A DNA stretch of 64,000 nt from Solicoccozyma terricola (lineage: Eukaryota; Basidiomycota; Tremellomycetes; Filobasidiales; Piskurozymaceae). How positions within the stretch are numbered: the stretch's first letter is position 1; the number at the start of each line of letters is the position of its first letter. Below, one piece after another: positions 33,691-44,011 of this stretch. Under the pieces are notes generated by a model. It saw only the letters and a list, made by a program, of their open reading frames with translations, was not told the origin of the DNA and did not search any database. The translations under genes and the position numbers were made by a program. The stretch covers positions 132,900 to 196,899 of the forward strand of contig BCLD01000020.1 of NCBI GenBank assembly GCA_001600875.1, given 5' to 3'.

Positions 33691-34186
33691 TTGATGTAGA
33701 AGAACGAAGAGGTATGGGTTGCCTGTCAACTTTTCTCGCGGTACGCGTCACGCGGGCGCATCAGCGCGCTTTCTCTTGGACCCCCAGGCAGGTGGCGAGG
33801 CCGCCATAGGGGCTTGTCTGAACGGTCCTCTAGAGCTCACCTCAGGGATGGTTCTCCTGCATGCCGTTGCTAGCGATGGACACCCCTCGTATGGCGGAGA
33901 GAATCAGCACGAGGGACGGTGTGTCACTTCCTTTGTCCTGAGGGGCTGACTATGACGCTCTCGCCACTCGTCGAGTCTGAGACCGGTCTCAGACGATGTG
34001 TGGCGGATCCGTCGGCGACTACGTCCACCGCACGTACAGAGCGGTTTGTTGGCAACTCTCCATCTTCATCATCCACCTCCATTACCAGTTGTCACTGCCC
34101 CAATCGATACGCCTTCACCACCTGGATCTCCCTCGAGCGAATCGTCTACCACCCACTACCTGCTCCTCAACCTCCTTGCCACCAAA
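33691..34186. other. Unassigned sequence before the next gene
   Basis: The second half is open in the frame of the downstream exon (SPPGSPSSESSTTHYLLL), so the unknown gene that follows may start as early as 33998. Confidence 0.35.
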
Positions 34187-34867
34187 ATGATTCACAAGTG
34201 AGGGCAAAGTCCGAGTATCAGCAGTGATTCCCCACCCCGACCTGACTATATTTCCCCTCATAGACAGATCGACGAAGAGAAGTTCTTCAAGGCCAGCACC
34301 TCTCCATTCCTCACCTCGTCGGCACGTCCTCCACAGGTCCAACCACCTCGTCGCGACCTCTCCCGCCCTCCGTCGCCCATCATCCGATACGTCGACCTGC
34401 CCATCACCGCCAGCAACAAGGCTATCTTTGCCGCGGTAGATCAAGCCATGGAAAATGTCAAGCGCAGGCGTGAAGGAGGCAGGCACATCGAGGAAGCAAC
34501 GTACAAGTTCTCGTGGCACGGCGCTCGTAGGCGGGTGTTGATGTACAAACGATCCTCGTATGTTCCGAACCCTGCTCTCGCGGAGACGCTTCAAGACGGT
34601 ACGCTCGCCTCCGCTAGGTCCGCGAGGGACTCGGCATCGGATCAGGACGATGTGCAGAAGGTGGCGCGCGATGGAACGTTCGGTGACGGCGTGGACCCGG
34701 ACCTCGTTACCCCTTCCGCGCCGCACTTTGACCTCTGGGACGAGCAGTCAGAGAAGGTCAATGGGGAGCAAGACGTGGATCGCGAACAGCACACCATCGA
34801 CGTCAACAGCTTCGTCCTCGCAGCCGGGAACAAGGCGCGAAGGAAGTGCACCAAGGCGGCAGCATGA
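34187..34867 (+). CDS. Unknown protein, two or more exons
   Basis: An exon ending at 34197 (MIHK) joins after a 66-nt GTGAGG...TAG intron to 34264-34867. The product has a Pro/Ser-rich start, a central charged part (AVDQAMENVKRRREGG then YKFSWHGARRRVLMYKRSS) and a C-terminus rich in Asp and Lys (LWDEQSEKVNGEQDVD). I recognise no family. The frame is open to 33998, so the start is uncertain. It converges on the FTR1 gene, about 120 nt apart at the 3' ends. Confidence 0.5.
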
Positions 34868-34988
34868 GATCCGGTCCGATTGTCGTTTCTGCCTTATTGT
34901 GTATAAAAAGATGACATGTTCGTAGCGATCTCGTCAGTGTCCGTTGATTACTGCTGATGATTCCCTGCTAAGCTACTCGTGCCAACCG

Positions 34989-36557
34989 TCATGCTTGGCG
35001 CTGCTTTCCCTGTCTATGTTGATCGCTGCCCAATTGCCTATTCAATCCCTTCGGTCCTCCAGCGACACCGGCGCCCGATGCGGCGAGCCCAACACCGTGC
35101 CCTTCTCCTCCGACGGCGACTCCTGTGCCACATTCCGCCCGATTCTTCGCCATCCGCTTGTGAGCGCCCGACGACAATCCAAAGAACGTCACGCGCCCTT
35201 CTTGGAACTTGTAGTAGACGAGCGCGCACATGACGGCGATCCAGTAGAAGACGTAGGAGAGGATGGTGCCGTACGAAGCGTTGTTGTGCCATCCGAGGAT
35301 GGAATTGAAGATCTGCGGGGTGGGACGAGGGTGAACACGGTCAGTGGGGGGCGTTGGTGGGCCAAGGTGGTTCATCATTCGCTCACCTGCCATCCTCCGT
35401 TGGTCCCGACTGAGCCCACTTCCGGGTTCCCGTAGGTCAAGTGCCAGCTGTCAAGACAATGCGCTCGTTCGTCAAAACGAGAAGGCTCCCGGGCGGTGGA
35501 GGATCCGAGCTGCGTGTGGGGAACTCACACATTGCCAGCGACGTGGAAACTACCAGGTCCGTTACCTCCCTCGGCAACATCTCTACCTACTCCGTTTTTG
35601 AAGCGCTGTGGGATCCCGCCGGCACACACGGAGGATCGGGGATGTGTCCGCCGTCAGTTCGGAATCACGCGGGTACGGGCCCCAGGTAACAATGTTAACC
35701 ACGACCGGGAAAAATTCACGTAGTACTCGAAGAAACCGACGCCCCTGGACAATAACCCGGCTCCGATGAGGAAGAGGATGCAGGTGGAAGCGACGAGGAA
35801 CCAGTGTAGAGCAAAGGAAGATCCGGTGCGGTAGATGAGGTAGCCTGGTGGCGGTGGGGTTCGCGAATGGTTTTAGAGGCTGGCCTTTGGGGGAGAGGGA
35901 GGCGCAGGGGCAAGGGAGAATGGAAAAACTCACCGACTACGGCACCTGCGAAGAGACCGACGATGACGGCGATGGGGATGCTAGCAGCTGGTTGACCGAG
36001 CGAGACCTGTTCCGACATCCAAAGAGCCATATCAGAGAAACCGACCCGGACCGCAGGACACGGATGAACCTAAACGTGAAGTCAACACTCACACCACCGA
36101 CGAACACGACGGCCTCGAGACCCTCTCGAAGGACGGTGATGAACGGTAACAGGAACAATGCCCATTTCCCACCTCTCGCTCGTTGGGCTTCTGGAGTCGT
36201 GTCGTTTCTGGAACCGCCGCCGCCTCCCCGCCACCACCTGCTGTGCCGTCCACGGCGCTTGGCTTGACCTTGGCCTTGTCCGGGAACGTCACCACCACGC
36301 GCACCACCACCACCACCGACGACAGGGACCGCCACGCTCTTCCCGATCCGATCATCGAACGCATCGCTGAGCTTGATACGCCATTTGACCCTCGACCTAT
36401 CCATCTTCAGGAAAGCGATGCCCATGAGGTAGATGATGATGCTCGCTATGATGCAAAAGACGCCATGCCAGAGTTGTTCGGTCGATGCCCAGAGGTTGGA
36501 TAGGGTGGTGTAGAACTGCGTGGCGCCGCGGCCGCCGCGGGGGGGAGGAAGGAAGGG

Positions 36558-36594
<37 letters not shown>

Positions 36595-37426
36595 GAGAAT
36601 TGTTATTAACGTGCTGGAGGTAATTGAGAAAAGGGGGGGGACGTGACTCACCACGGCGATGAAAGCTGCTCCGATGGATAGAGCGATGACGAACCCGATG
36701 ATGGTACCTGCCCAGATCTGCGCACGAGAGCGCGCGCGGGAATCATCGCCGGTCGAAAGAAGACGAACCGTCAGATAAAATGTACCTCTTCAACATACGA
36801 CTAACGGACGGCAGATGGTTCACGAATGACACTCACCTGTACCCTCATCCTCTTGACGATCCTATTCACCCTCGCTAGATCATCCACGCTCTCCCTCTCC
36901 ACATCCTCACCGACGTTCAAGCCAACGTCACCTCGTTTACCCTCCACCAACACACCCTCACCCCCACCACCGCCGCTACCGCTACCACCGCGGCGCGCGC
37001 TCGTAGACGGCGCCAAGGCCGTAGAGGAAGTGAGCGTCGTGGGGCGGGATTGGGAGGGTGAGAGACGGCCGGAGGACATGAGTTGTTCGACGAAGGAGAG
37101 GAGGACGCTGTGGGGGGGTGTTGGAATGGTGTCGATGGGCGATAGGAAAGAGGTGGATGGCGGCAGTCCGCAGCGGGACAAGGTTGTAGGTGAAAACGCA
37201 CGGAAGAAGGTTTGAACGTGCGATGACGGGAGACGAAGGGAGCGTGACACGATGGAATGAGAGATGAGGAGGACGGATGTGGGATACGGAGAAGAGGTTC
37301 GAAAACCAGGGAACAGGACAGGACAAGAAACGACCCGGGCAATACTCACCAAACGATGATACCCGCCTCGACCGTCTCCCTGAAGACGATGAAGAAGATG
37401 GGGACGGAGAAGAGGTTTTTGGCCAT
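34989..37426 (-). CDS. FTR1: High-affinity iron permease, FTR1 family (498 aa)
   Basis: Nine minus-strand exons: 37426-37350, 37107-36837, 36717-36652, 36515-36093, 36006-35934, 35844-35720, 35605-35529, 35447-35387 and 35312-34989. The sum is 1497 nt and all phases agree. The product begins MAKNLFSVPIFFIVF and carries both iron-translocation REXXE motifs: RETVE at 16-20 and REGLE at 268-272. Other family marks are IWAGTIIGF, GVSLGQPAASIP, GGNGPGSFHV, VWHLTYGNPE and ILGWHNNASYGT. It is an oligo-TM plasma-membrane Fe(III) permease that normally works with a multicopper ferroxidase of the Fet3 family. No such gene is in the window. Loops 2 and 4 carry unusual Gly/Ser-rich inserts, making it longer than the ~400-aa yeast protein. 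Intron 3 holds a ~34-G homopolymer. Confidence 0.92.
36560..36593. repeat. Poly-G run inside FTR1 intron 3
   Basis: An uninterrupted run of about 34 G on the plus strand (C on the coding strand) lies in a 136-nt intron, the second longest of the gene. Its exact length is unreliable in short-read assemblies. Confidence 0.85.
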
Positions 37427-37596
37427 GTTGGGCGAGTGAGGATGGGGAGAGCGGGGATGGACGCTCCTCTGTGGAGGGGGGTGCGTGAGTGGGTAGGTGG
37501 TTCTGCGATGTGGGGGGTGGTGTGATGGGTACGGCGAGGGAGATGGGGATGCTATATAGGCACGGAGCAGAGGGGTTTTTCGTAGTGGTGGTCCTA

Positions 37597-37605
37597 ATCA
37601 GATAA
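37597..37605 (+). promoter_or_regulatory. GATA-factor site ATCAGATAA upstream of FTR1
   Basis: Exact match to the ATCWGATAA consensus bound by fungal iron-responsive GATA repressors (Urbs1, SreA, Fep1 family), 171-179 nt upstream of the FTR1 ATG. Iron repression of FTR1 is inferred from this. Confidence 0.6.
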
Positions 37606-37697
37606 CGGGCTGGGGCGTGGTGCTTGCGCTTTTTCGTGGCGCCCACCGTCGGGCCCGTCGGGTCGGCTCGCGCAGGATCACGTGGTTCATTATCACC

Positions 37698-37706
37698 CTA
37701 TCTGAT
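37698..37706 (-). promoter_or_regulatory. Second GATA-like site upstream of FTR1
   Basis: CTATCTGAT on the plus strand is ATCAGATAG on the other, 8 of 9 matches to ATCWGATAA. It lies about 100 nt further from FTR1. Paired sites are common in this regulon. Confidence 0.4.
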
Positions 37707-37927
37707 TACGTGGTATCGCGGAACCCCGGGTGGCCGGTTCGGGTCGGGGCAGACAGGGGCCACGGGATGTCATGTCAACTCGTGTACCCCCGAAGCGTCG
37801 GCCGTCATGGATTTGTATCTAACTGTCCAGGGTCTATTCTAAATGGGGGGATTACATCGAGGGAATGGCATGGAACGTGAGCGGGGATGTGTCGTTCGTG
37901 TGTTGAGGGGTGTGTGTGTCGTGAGGA

Positions 37928-38014
37928 GATGGCGGAGTTCGGCAAGGGTGACGCACAGGAGTGGTACCGGAAGAAAGGTATCATCCACCAGGTCTCGACA
38001 GCATACACTTGACG
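37928..38014 (+). mobile_element. Copia integrase fragment (~29 codons)
   Basis: The plus strand reads EFGKGDAQEWYRKKGIIHQVS, the conserved integrase-core segment seen in elements A and D, then stops. Nothing of copia flanks it, so it is a tiny isolated relic in the FTR1-MgtA intergenic region. Confidence 0.75.
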
Positions 38015-38987
38015 GTAGTGTCCCCGAGACGCTGTCCTAAAACATTTGTCGCGTCTTTATCCACTTCCAGAAGCAATCACCGTTACCTGGTCAGGAATAT
38101 CTCCTACCATTGTTATTCTTGCCACATCTTGGTAGGTGAGTGCGCCCAATACCCGCCGAAGTACCTTCAAGTGTACCTACCCACCTTGGAATGAAACGGA
38201 GATATGTAAAGCCCTAGGGTTCCTCGCGCATTTCCCAGCAAGCGGGGCTATGTATCCGCTCGCGGGCGACCTATTTTAAACGACTTGCGAGGTGCTGAGT
38301 AGTGGCATTTTTCTTTACTTCCGTGAGGCATAGTGTGAAGTCTCTGTGAATGATCTTGACTTTGCAATTGGCAGAAATCTCTCGTTGAGGGTGTAAGGCC
38401 ATTGGACCCTGAGGCTGCTTTGAGAGCCTGATCAGATTAGCCACGTTTTGTTTTTTCAAGAACATATATAAAGAGGCACACCGCCACTCAACCCCACCCC
38501 CGATCCTCGTTCAGAACTCATACCGTATTGTGTCTTCATCGCAGGAAATCTTATCAACTATTCCGCATCTCTTCGCCACTACTGTCCAATTGATGGCCCT
38601 TCCCTACCTGATTTCGCAACGTTCAAGCTGGCTCGCGACCCCTGCTCTCTCCGGCAGACCTCTCTGGCGTGCTCCCAGCTCTGGTCAAGCCCACGCTTTG
38701 GAACCACCTTAAGAAGACTCCTCTACCACCTTGAATAGCCAGGTGAGCACCATTCGAGACTGCGCAGGCGAAATGCTGATTTAGCTCGTTTTTTGTTTTG
38801 ACTCGAAGGCTCCTCGTCGGCGTCAGTCTCGCGCACAGCTCTTTGCCTATTTTCAATGGCAATCAGTTCCCTCTTTGCTTTATCCTCAAAGTTACCCTCT
38901 CCAATCCTCCCCTACACCGCGAGTTGCCGTATCTCTTGCCTATGATCGACCTTTTGGCTGACGCCCGTCTCGATACCCAGTCTTGCG
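38015..38987. other. Promoter and 5' leader region of the P-ATPase gene
   Basis: A strong TATATAAAG box lies at 38465-38473. From there to the ATG is about 515 nt, with short upstream frames and GTGAGC...CAG-like splice sites, so the leader is probably spliced. No separate gene is supported. Confidence 0.5.
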
Positions 38988-41900
38988 ATGTCTTCTGCAA
39001 AGTGCGACCCCATGCTCCCTGTCGCTGCACCGGCCGCGGCCTATCTTCCCGACCGTTCCTCGACGGACATAGAGCTTCAGAGCTCCAAGCCAGCCGAAAA
39101 TCCTACGACAACGTACCATGTAGCAGCCAACGAGGATGACCTCGCCCCCTTCGCCCGAGCAACCCTTGGGGCCACGTTTGCCGCTCTCGGATCTCGACCC
39201 ACTGGCCTCTACGAATCGGAAGCCGCTACCCTTCTCGCCAAGCATGGCCCCAACGAGCTCTCCTCGTCCAAGGGCCCCAGTGACATCGTCCTGCTCCTCA
39301 ATGCCTTCAGCAATCCCTTCAACTTCCTGCTGGTGGTTTTGGCTGCTATCAGCGTAGGCACGGGAGACAAGGCGACCTTTACGGTCATGATCATAATGGT
39401 CTTTGTCTCCACTGCCCTCCGCTTCGTTCAAGAGCGTAAGAGCGTGGTGGCAGCCATCAAACTGGTTTCGATGGTCAGCAGTAAGGTCACGGTCCTCCGA
39501 CAACCTGGATCTCCGACAAATGCCTCTGCGGGTGATGTTAGCATAAAGAAGGAGGTGGATAAGAAGGAGATCGTGCCGGGCGATGTTATCGAGTCAGTGA
39601 GCAGTTGCTTTGAGTAACCACCTTGTCACTGATCTATACTTGCCTGACCAGATTTGCCGCCGGCGATGTCTTCCCCGGAGACGGCCTTCTGCTCTCCTCG
39701 TATGCCCTCCAAGTCTCTCAGTCAGCATTGACAGGCGAAGTCCTCGCTGTTGACAAGTTTCATCGAAAGCCAGATGATGAAGTGAGTCTAATAAAGAAAA
39801 AGGAGGCATTCGAGCTGTTGCACGATCCGCACGTCGTTCTTCAAGGGACGTCAGTGACGACGGGAGGTGGTACTGCGCTCATGTGCTTGACTGGGAACTG
39901 TGGGTGATATACAGAACCCCTGACAACGACCAACATTGATGGAGATTAGTTCCTTATGCTTTCGCAGCCACCTACATGGCCTCGATTGGTGAGCTACTCA
40001 AGAAGAAACGACCACCGAATGCATTCGAGATCGGCATCCGGAAGGTCTCGTACTTGTTAATCGCGTTCATGCTTGTCATGGTGAGTGGAATTCATTGCCG
40101 CTCCTAACGCTCCGAAGCTCAGCGAGCGGCGCTTGCAAGTCCCCAACCGTCCTCATCATCCAGGGTGTGCTCAGCAAGGACTGGAAAAACTCGGCTCTAT
40201 TCGCGATATCTGTAGGTGGGTCGCTCGCCCCTATCCTTTTGACGGGGAAGAACCATGCCTTGACACCGCTCGATATGCAGCCGTCGGCTTGACTCCCGAG
40301 ATGCTACCCATGATCGTCAATGGAAACCTCGCCATCGGGGCGCGTAACTTGGCCAAGCGCAGGGTCATCGTCAAGAGGCTCGATGCAGTTCAGAACCTGG
40401 GGGCGATGGTGAGTTGCGAAACACAGTCGAACCATGTCCTTTTCGCCGATGTGGCTCCTCCCCATCAGAACGTCCTCTGCTCTGACAAAACAGGCACCCT
40501 CACTGAGGACTGCATGCACGTTCACTCGTGTGTCGATCTGAAAGGAAACGACTGCAAGAGAACCGCCGAGCTCGCCTACATGAATGCCAGTCTACAGACG
40601 GGAAGCAGGAGCCCACTCGATGCCGCACTTGTCAGTCTAGAGATCCCTGGCAAGGATCGCGTGGCCTCTTTAGTCAAGTATGGAGAAGGCGAGTTTGCTC
40701 GGCCTTCGCGCCAACATTCACATGCTGAACCTATCGGTCTACAGTCCCCTTCGACAGCACCCGCCGAATGCTCTCCATTGCCATCAAGGACGAGCACGAC
40801 AAGGGCCTTATCATCACCAAGGGTGCCATCGAGGAAGTACTGGCCAAGTGCACCAGACTTGAGCTTCCCGCCCAAGGAACCGTCTCCATGACCGAATCCC
40901 GATACGACGCGGTCATGCAGCTGGCTAAGGAGCTCAACTCTCAAGGTTTTCGCCTTGTAGCCATCGCCACCAAGCTGTTCCCAGAGATCGATGAGATCTA
41001 CCTCGAATCTCAAGGCGAGATCGACCTCACCCTCGTTGGCTTCTGCACCTTCCTCGACCCGCCTAAGAAGGATGCAGTGGAGGCTATTGCTTCCCTACGT
41101 GACCTAGGAGTTGACGTCAAGATCCTGACTGGAGATGCCCCGGAGGTCACATTTAAGGTCGCGCAAGATATCTCTCTTGTCACTCCCGATCAGCGGTTCG
41201 ATGACGTGGTCATGTCTGGCAAGGACCTCGCTGGCATGACGAAAGAACAAGTCGCTACAGCTTTGGACCGCACCATCATCTTTTCGAAGCTATCTCCTCA
41301 CCAGAAGCTCGAGGTCGTTCAAGCTCTCAAAGCGAGCGGCAAAGTAACCGGGTTCCTGGGCGATGGCGTCAATGGTTAGTAGGCCTCTGTCACTGGGCAA
41401 ATACGGGCCCTGATCCTCCGACTCTGTGCAGACGCCCTTGCCTTGCGAGGATCCGACGTGGGTATCTCTGTTGACAGCGGTGAGTACAGATATCAGACAC
41501 GAACGGTTGCACGTCAGCTAATTCATGTTCACGTGTCCACCTTCTGGCAGGCACCGAGATTGCCAAGGAAGCGGCTGCGATCATTCTGCTCGAGAAGGGT
41601 GAGCATCTTTCCCTTTGCTGGTTGTCTTTCGCCAGCCACCCTGACGTCCTTGCTTATATTTGACAGATCTCCATTGCATCGTAGAAGGTGTGCATCTCGG
41701 TCGCATCACGCTAGTTCAGACACTCAAGTACATCAAGATGGCAGCGAGGTGAGCCATATGATAAACTAGTCCTTTGCGTTCGATCAATTCTGATGCGGAG
41801 CCATTCATAGCTCAAATTTCGGCAACGTTTTCTCGGTCCTAGTTGCCTCGGCGTGGCTGCCTTACGTTCCAATGGAGCCGTTGCAGATTTTGCTGCAGAA

Positions 41901-42613
41901 TCTGCTCTACGACATTTCACAAGCCTCGATTCCCTGGGACAACGTCGATCCCGAGATGACGAGCCATCCACGATCATGGGACCACCGCTCGATCCTCAAG
42001 TTCATGATTTGGTTTGGCCCTACATCTTCCGTCTTCGACACTGCCACTTTCTGCACCAACTGGTATCTGTTTGGCATCAGTAACGTCAATAACACGTGGA
42101 AAGTCAGCCAAGCGCAGTGAGTTGAAGAAAGCATCATGTACAGTTGCCTTAGCCGTTCTGCTCACGGTTGGTCTTGCCGCAGAACCCACTGGTTCATGGA
42201 AGGATTCTTGACGCAGTGAGTACAAGGTGTCGAGTCTCTGGAAAATTCGCCGATCATTCTCTGACTCCACGGCTTTACGCAGACTTTTGATCGTTTACTC
42301 GTTGCGAACACCCAAAATCCCCTTTATCCAGTCCCGACCGTCCAAATCCGTGGTAGGAACCACCCTCATCATGGCCTCGATCGCCATGGTCATCCCTTAC
42401 ATCCCACCGATCAGGAATGCTTTGCAGATGGCTACACCTGACCCGCTCTTCTACCCTATCCTCGTCGGGATCTTGATTGCCTATCAGGTGAGTTTGTGAG
42501 GTGACAATCGTTCCCGAATGTCCATGCTTAACCTAAGTCGGCATGGTTCACAGCTTTTGGTCCACTTCATGAAACTTGGATACCTCCGAGCCTTCAAAGG
42601 AAACTGGATCTGA
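38988..42613 (+). CDS. Type IIIB (MgtA-like) P-type ATPase, Mg2+ transporter (933 aa)
   Basis: Fourteen exons: 38988-39592, 39652-39899, 39968-40080, 40140-40215, 40281-40408, 40469-40688, 40745-41374, 41432-41479, 41551-41598, 41667-41748, 41811-42116, 42183-42215, 42283-42487 and 42554-42613. They join in phase to 933 codons plus stop. Motifs: actuator [13 protein letters not shown] in the membrane core, phosphorylated D396 in CSDKTGT, KGA, TGD at 592-594 and GDGVND at 669-674, then [21 protein letters not shown] and the family's C-terminal helices. MgtA/MgtB ATPases import Mg2+ down its gradient into the cytosol. The family is best known from bacteria and is patchily found in fungi. Intron 6 is GC-AG, and all introns are 56-71 nt. 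No defect is seen. Confidence 0.93.
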
Positions 42614-42850
42614 GTACAACCGTTTCTGCACCCGCAAGGCCTGGTGAGAGCAACCCGTTGCGCTCACGCACAATGTTCCCAATTGGGCAAAGAATGCGAA
42701 TTCTTGTCCTATTCGTTGAAGAAAGGTTCCTGTTCTATCGGAAGTTCTATATTTCGATCTTCGTTTAAATAACTGAAAAAACCAAACAGTCCTGTCATAA
42801 AAAGAAAACCCAACCATATATCATTATCGATGACGTCTTGTCGCTCCTTC
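42614..42850. other. 3' flank of the P-ATPase gene
   Basis: No gene. It probably holds the ATPase 3' UTR and the truncated end of the transporter remnant on the other strand. Confidence 0.4.
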
Positions 42851-43138
42851 TACTGCGTGACCGAGATGTGATACCCACAAGCTCCAAGATGGGGGCGAGG
42901 TAGTATGACACCAGGCCTACACCGTTGAGCAGTGTCCCCGTGGCGAGAACGATTAGGACCAGTAATCGTTTATGGTTGCCCTCGCTCGTGATGAACGCAC
43001 TGGCCAGATCATACTGACATATTAGTCTGCAGCGCCGCCGTTGTTTGTTCTATGGCACTCACCTATACCCGGTGCGGTGCGGTGGTCAAGCCTGTCCTTT
43101 CCAGGCCCGCTTGAATCTCTGCGATCTCATTGACTACT
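42851..43138 (-). pseudogene. MFS sugar-transporter remnant
   Basis: The minus strand reads DDELVVNEIAEIQAGLE (the loop after helix 6) up to about 43070. After a GTATAG...CAG intron it continues YDLASAFITSEG then KRLLVLIVLATG and GLVSYYLAPILELVGIT, the start of helix 7 in sugar porters of the lactose-permease-like fungal MFS group. Both the N-terminal half and everything after the helix 7/8 region are missing. Its right edge meets a mitochondrial insert. Confidence 0.65.
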
Positions 43139-43159
43139 AACTCATCATCTAGGGGTTTT

Positions 43160-43378
43160 CTTAAAACCCCCAAAAAAAATTGAATTGATTAAGCAGTTGT
43201 GTATAGTAGACCTGANACAGCAACATGTAGATCAGCTAGAATGATGTTTGGCATAATACCAAAGATTACAGCTACTAANAGTAGAGGGAATAGTAACATG
43301 AATTCTCGTCGAGTAATATCTGTTGTATATGATAGATATCGTGAGTATGCACCAAATGAAATTCGGTTATCTTGCATC
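43160..43378 (-). other. NUMT: mitochondrial nad4 fragment
   Basis: On the minus strand, AT-rich sequence encodes RISFGAYSRYLSYTTDITRREF then LLFPL, FGIMPNIILADLH and a stop. This is the C-terminus of NADH dehydrogenase subunit 4. Base composition contrasts with both flanks, and two N bases (43216, 43279) fall inside. It is a nuclear copy of mitochondrial DNA. Confidence 0.8.
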
Positions 43379-43851
43379 ATGGGAGGAGGAGATTGTGGGG
43401 CTTTGTGGTTCGTTTCTGACGATTCGAGAAGGCACTGTCTATTTCGTGCATCAGTCCGTGAAGGACTTTTTGCTCAACGAGGCATCAGCTGAGCTATTTC
43501 CATATTGAATGGAAGAAATGCACCATGCGATCTTTTCGACATCCGTCGAAACCATGTCTAGGACTCTGCGACGCGACATATACGATGTAGGCACTCCGGG
43601 GTTCCCCATCGATGAGGTCAAGAAGCCTGAGCCAGATCTGTTGGCTGCGATACGCTGCTCCTGTATTTACTAGGTGGACCATCTCTATGATGCCAGCAGG
43701 AGCCCCAAACACGACGAGGACCTCGGCGACGAGGGCGCTGTACATCAATTCTTAAGAGGATAGTGTATTTACTCGCTGGAGGCTCTCAGCCTTCTCAGAA
43801 GCATCTCCTATGGGGTACTTGCAATGACAAAACTGGAGGGATTACTCCAGG
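43378..43851 (+). pseudogene. NLR-type (NACHT) protein remnant with stop codons
   Basis: The plus strand reads EEEIVGLCGSFLTIREGTVYFVHQSVKDFLL, the conserved segment just after the NACHT domain of fungal NLR-like proteins. A TGA at about 43506 follows, and the same protein continues in another frame: HHAIFSTSVETMSRTLRRDIY, GFPIDEVKKPEPDLLAA, a TAG, VDHLYDA, GAVHQFLR, a further break and SLEALSLLRSISYG. These are the family's pre-WD40/ankyrin landmarks in the right order. NACHT itself and the repeats are missing. NLR-like proteins mediate nonself recognition and regulated cell death in fungi. Confidence 0.75.
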
Positions 43852-43870
43852 TGAGTCTGACTGATGGTCC

Positions 43871-44011
43871 AGCCGACTGGCCTACGACGCAACGGCAGGC
43901 CAGTACGTCTTTGTATGGAAGACTGACAAGGTATGGGCCAGCCAGTGCGCCCAGTTCCACCTTGGGCTCATTGATGGCAGCACACATACCTTCAACGTCC
44001 AGTTCAAGTGA
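43871..44011 (+). pseudogene. PxKF-type domain fragment (bacterial-like)
   Basis: A 46-codon segment reads LAYDATAGQYVFVWKTDK, W, then LIDGSTHTFNVQFK and a stop. It closely recalls the PxKF domain that ends many actinobacterial and other bacterial cell-surface proteins (YxWKT(D/E)KxW ... DGTxH). It follows the NLR relic directly. No upstream part of such a protein is visible, so it is a fragment of uncertain origin. Confidence 0.5.

Noticed and set aside
34115..34726. 203-codon antisense frame over the unknown gene at 34187-34867
   Set aside because: The plus-strand reading has a consistent splice junction and stop. The antisense frame looks like a shadow.
38797..39139. Alternative start frame before the P-ATPase gene
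   Set aside because: Out of register with the ATPase reading. Translation from 38988 gives a normal MgtA N-terminus.
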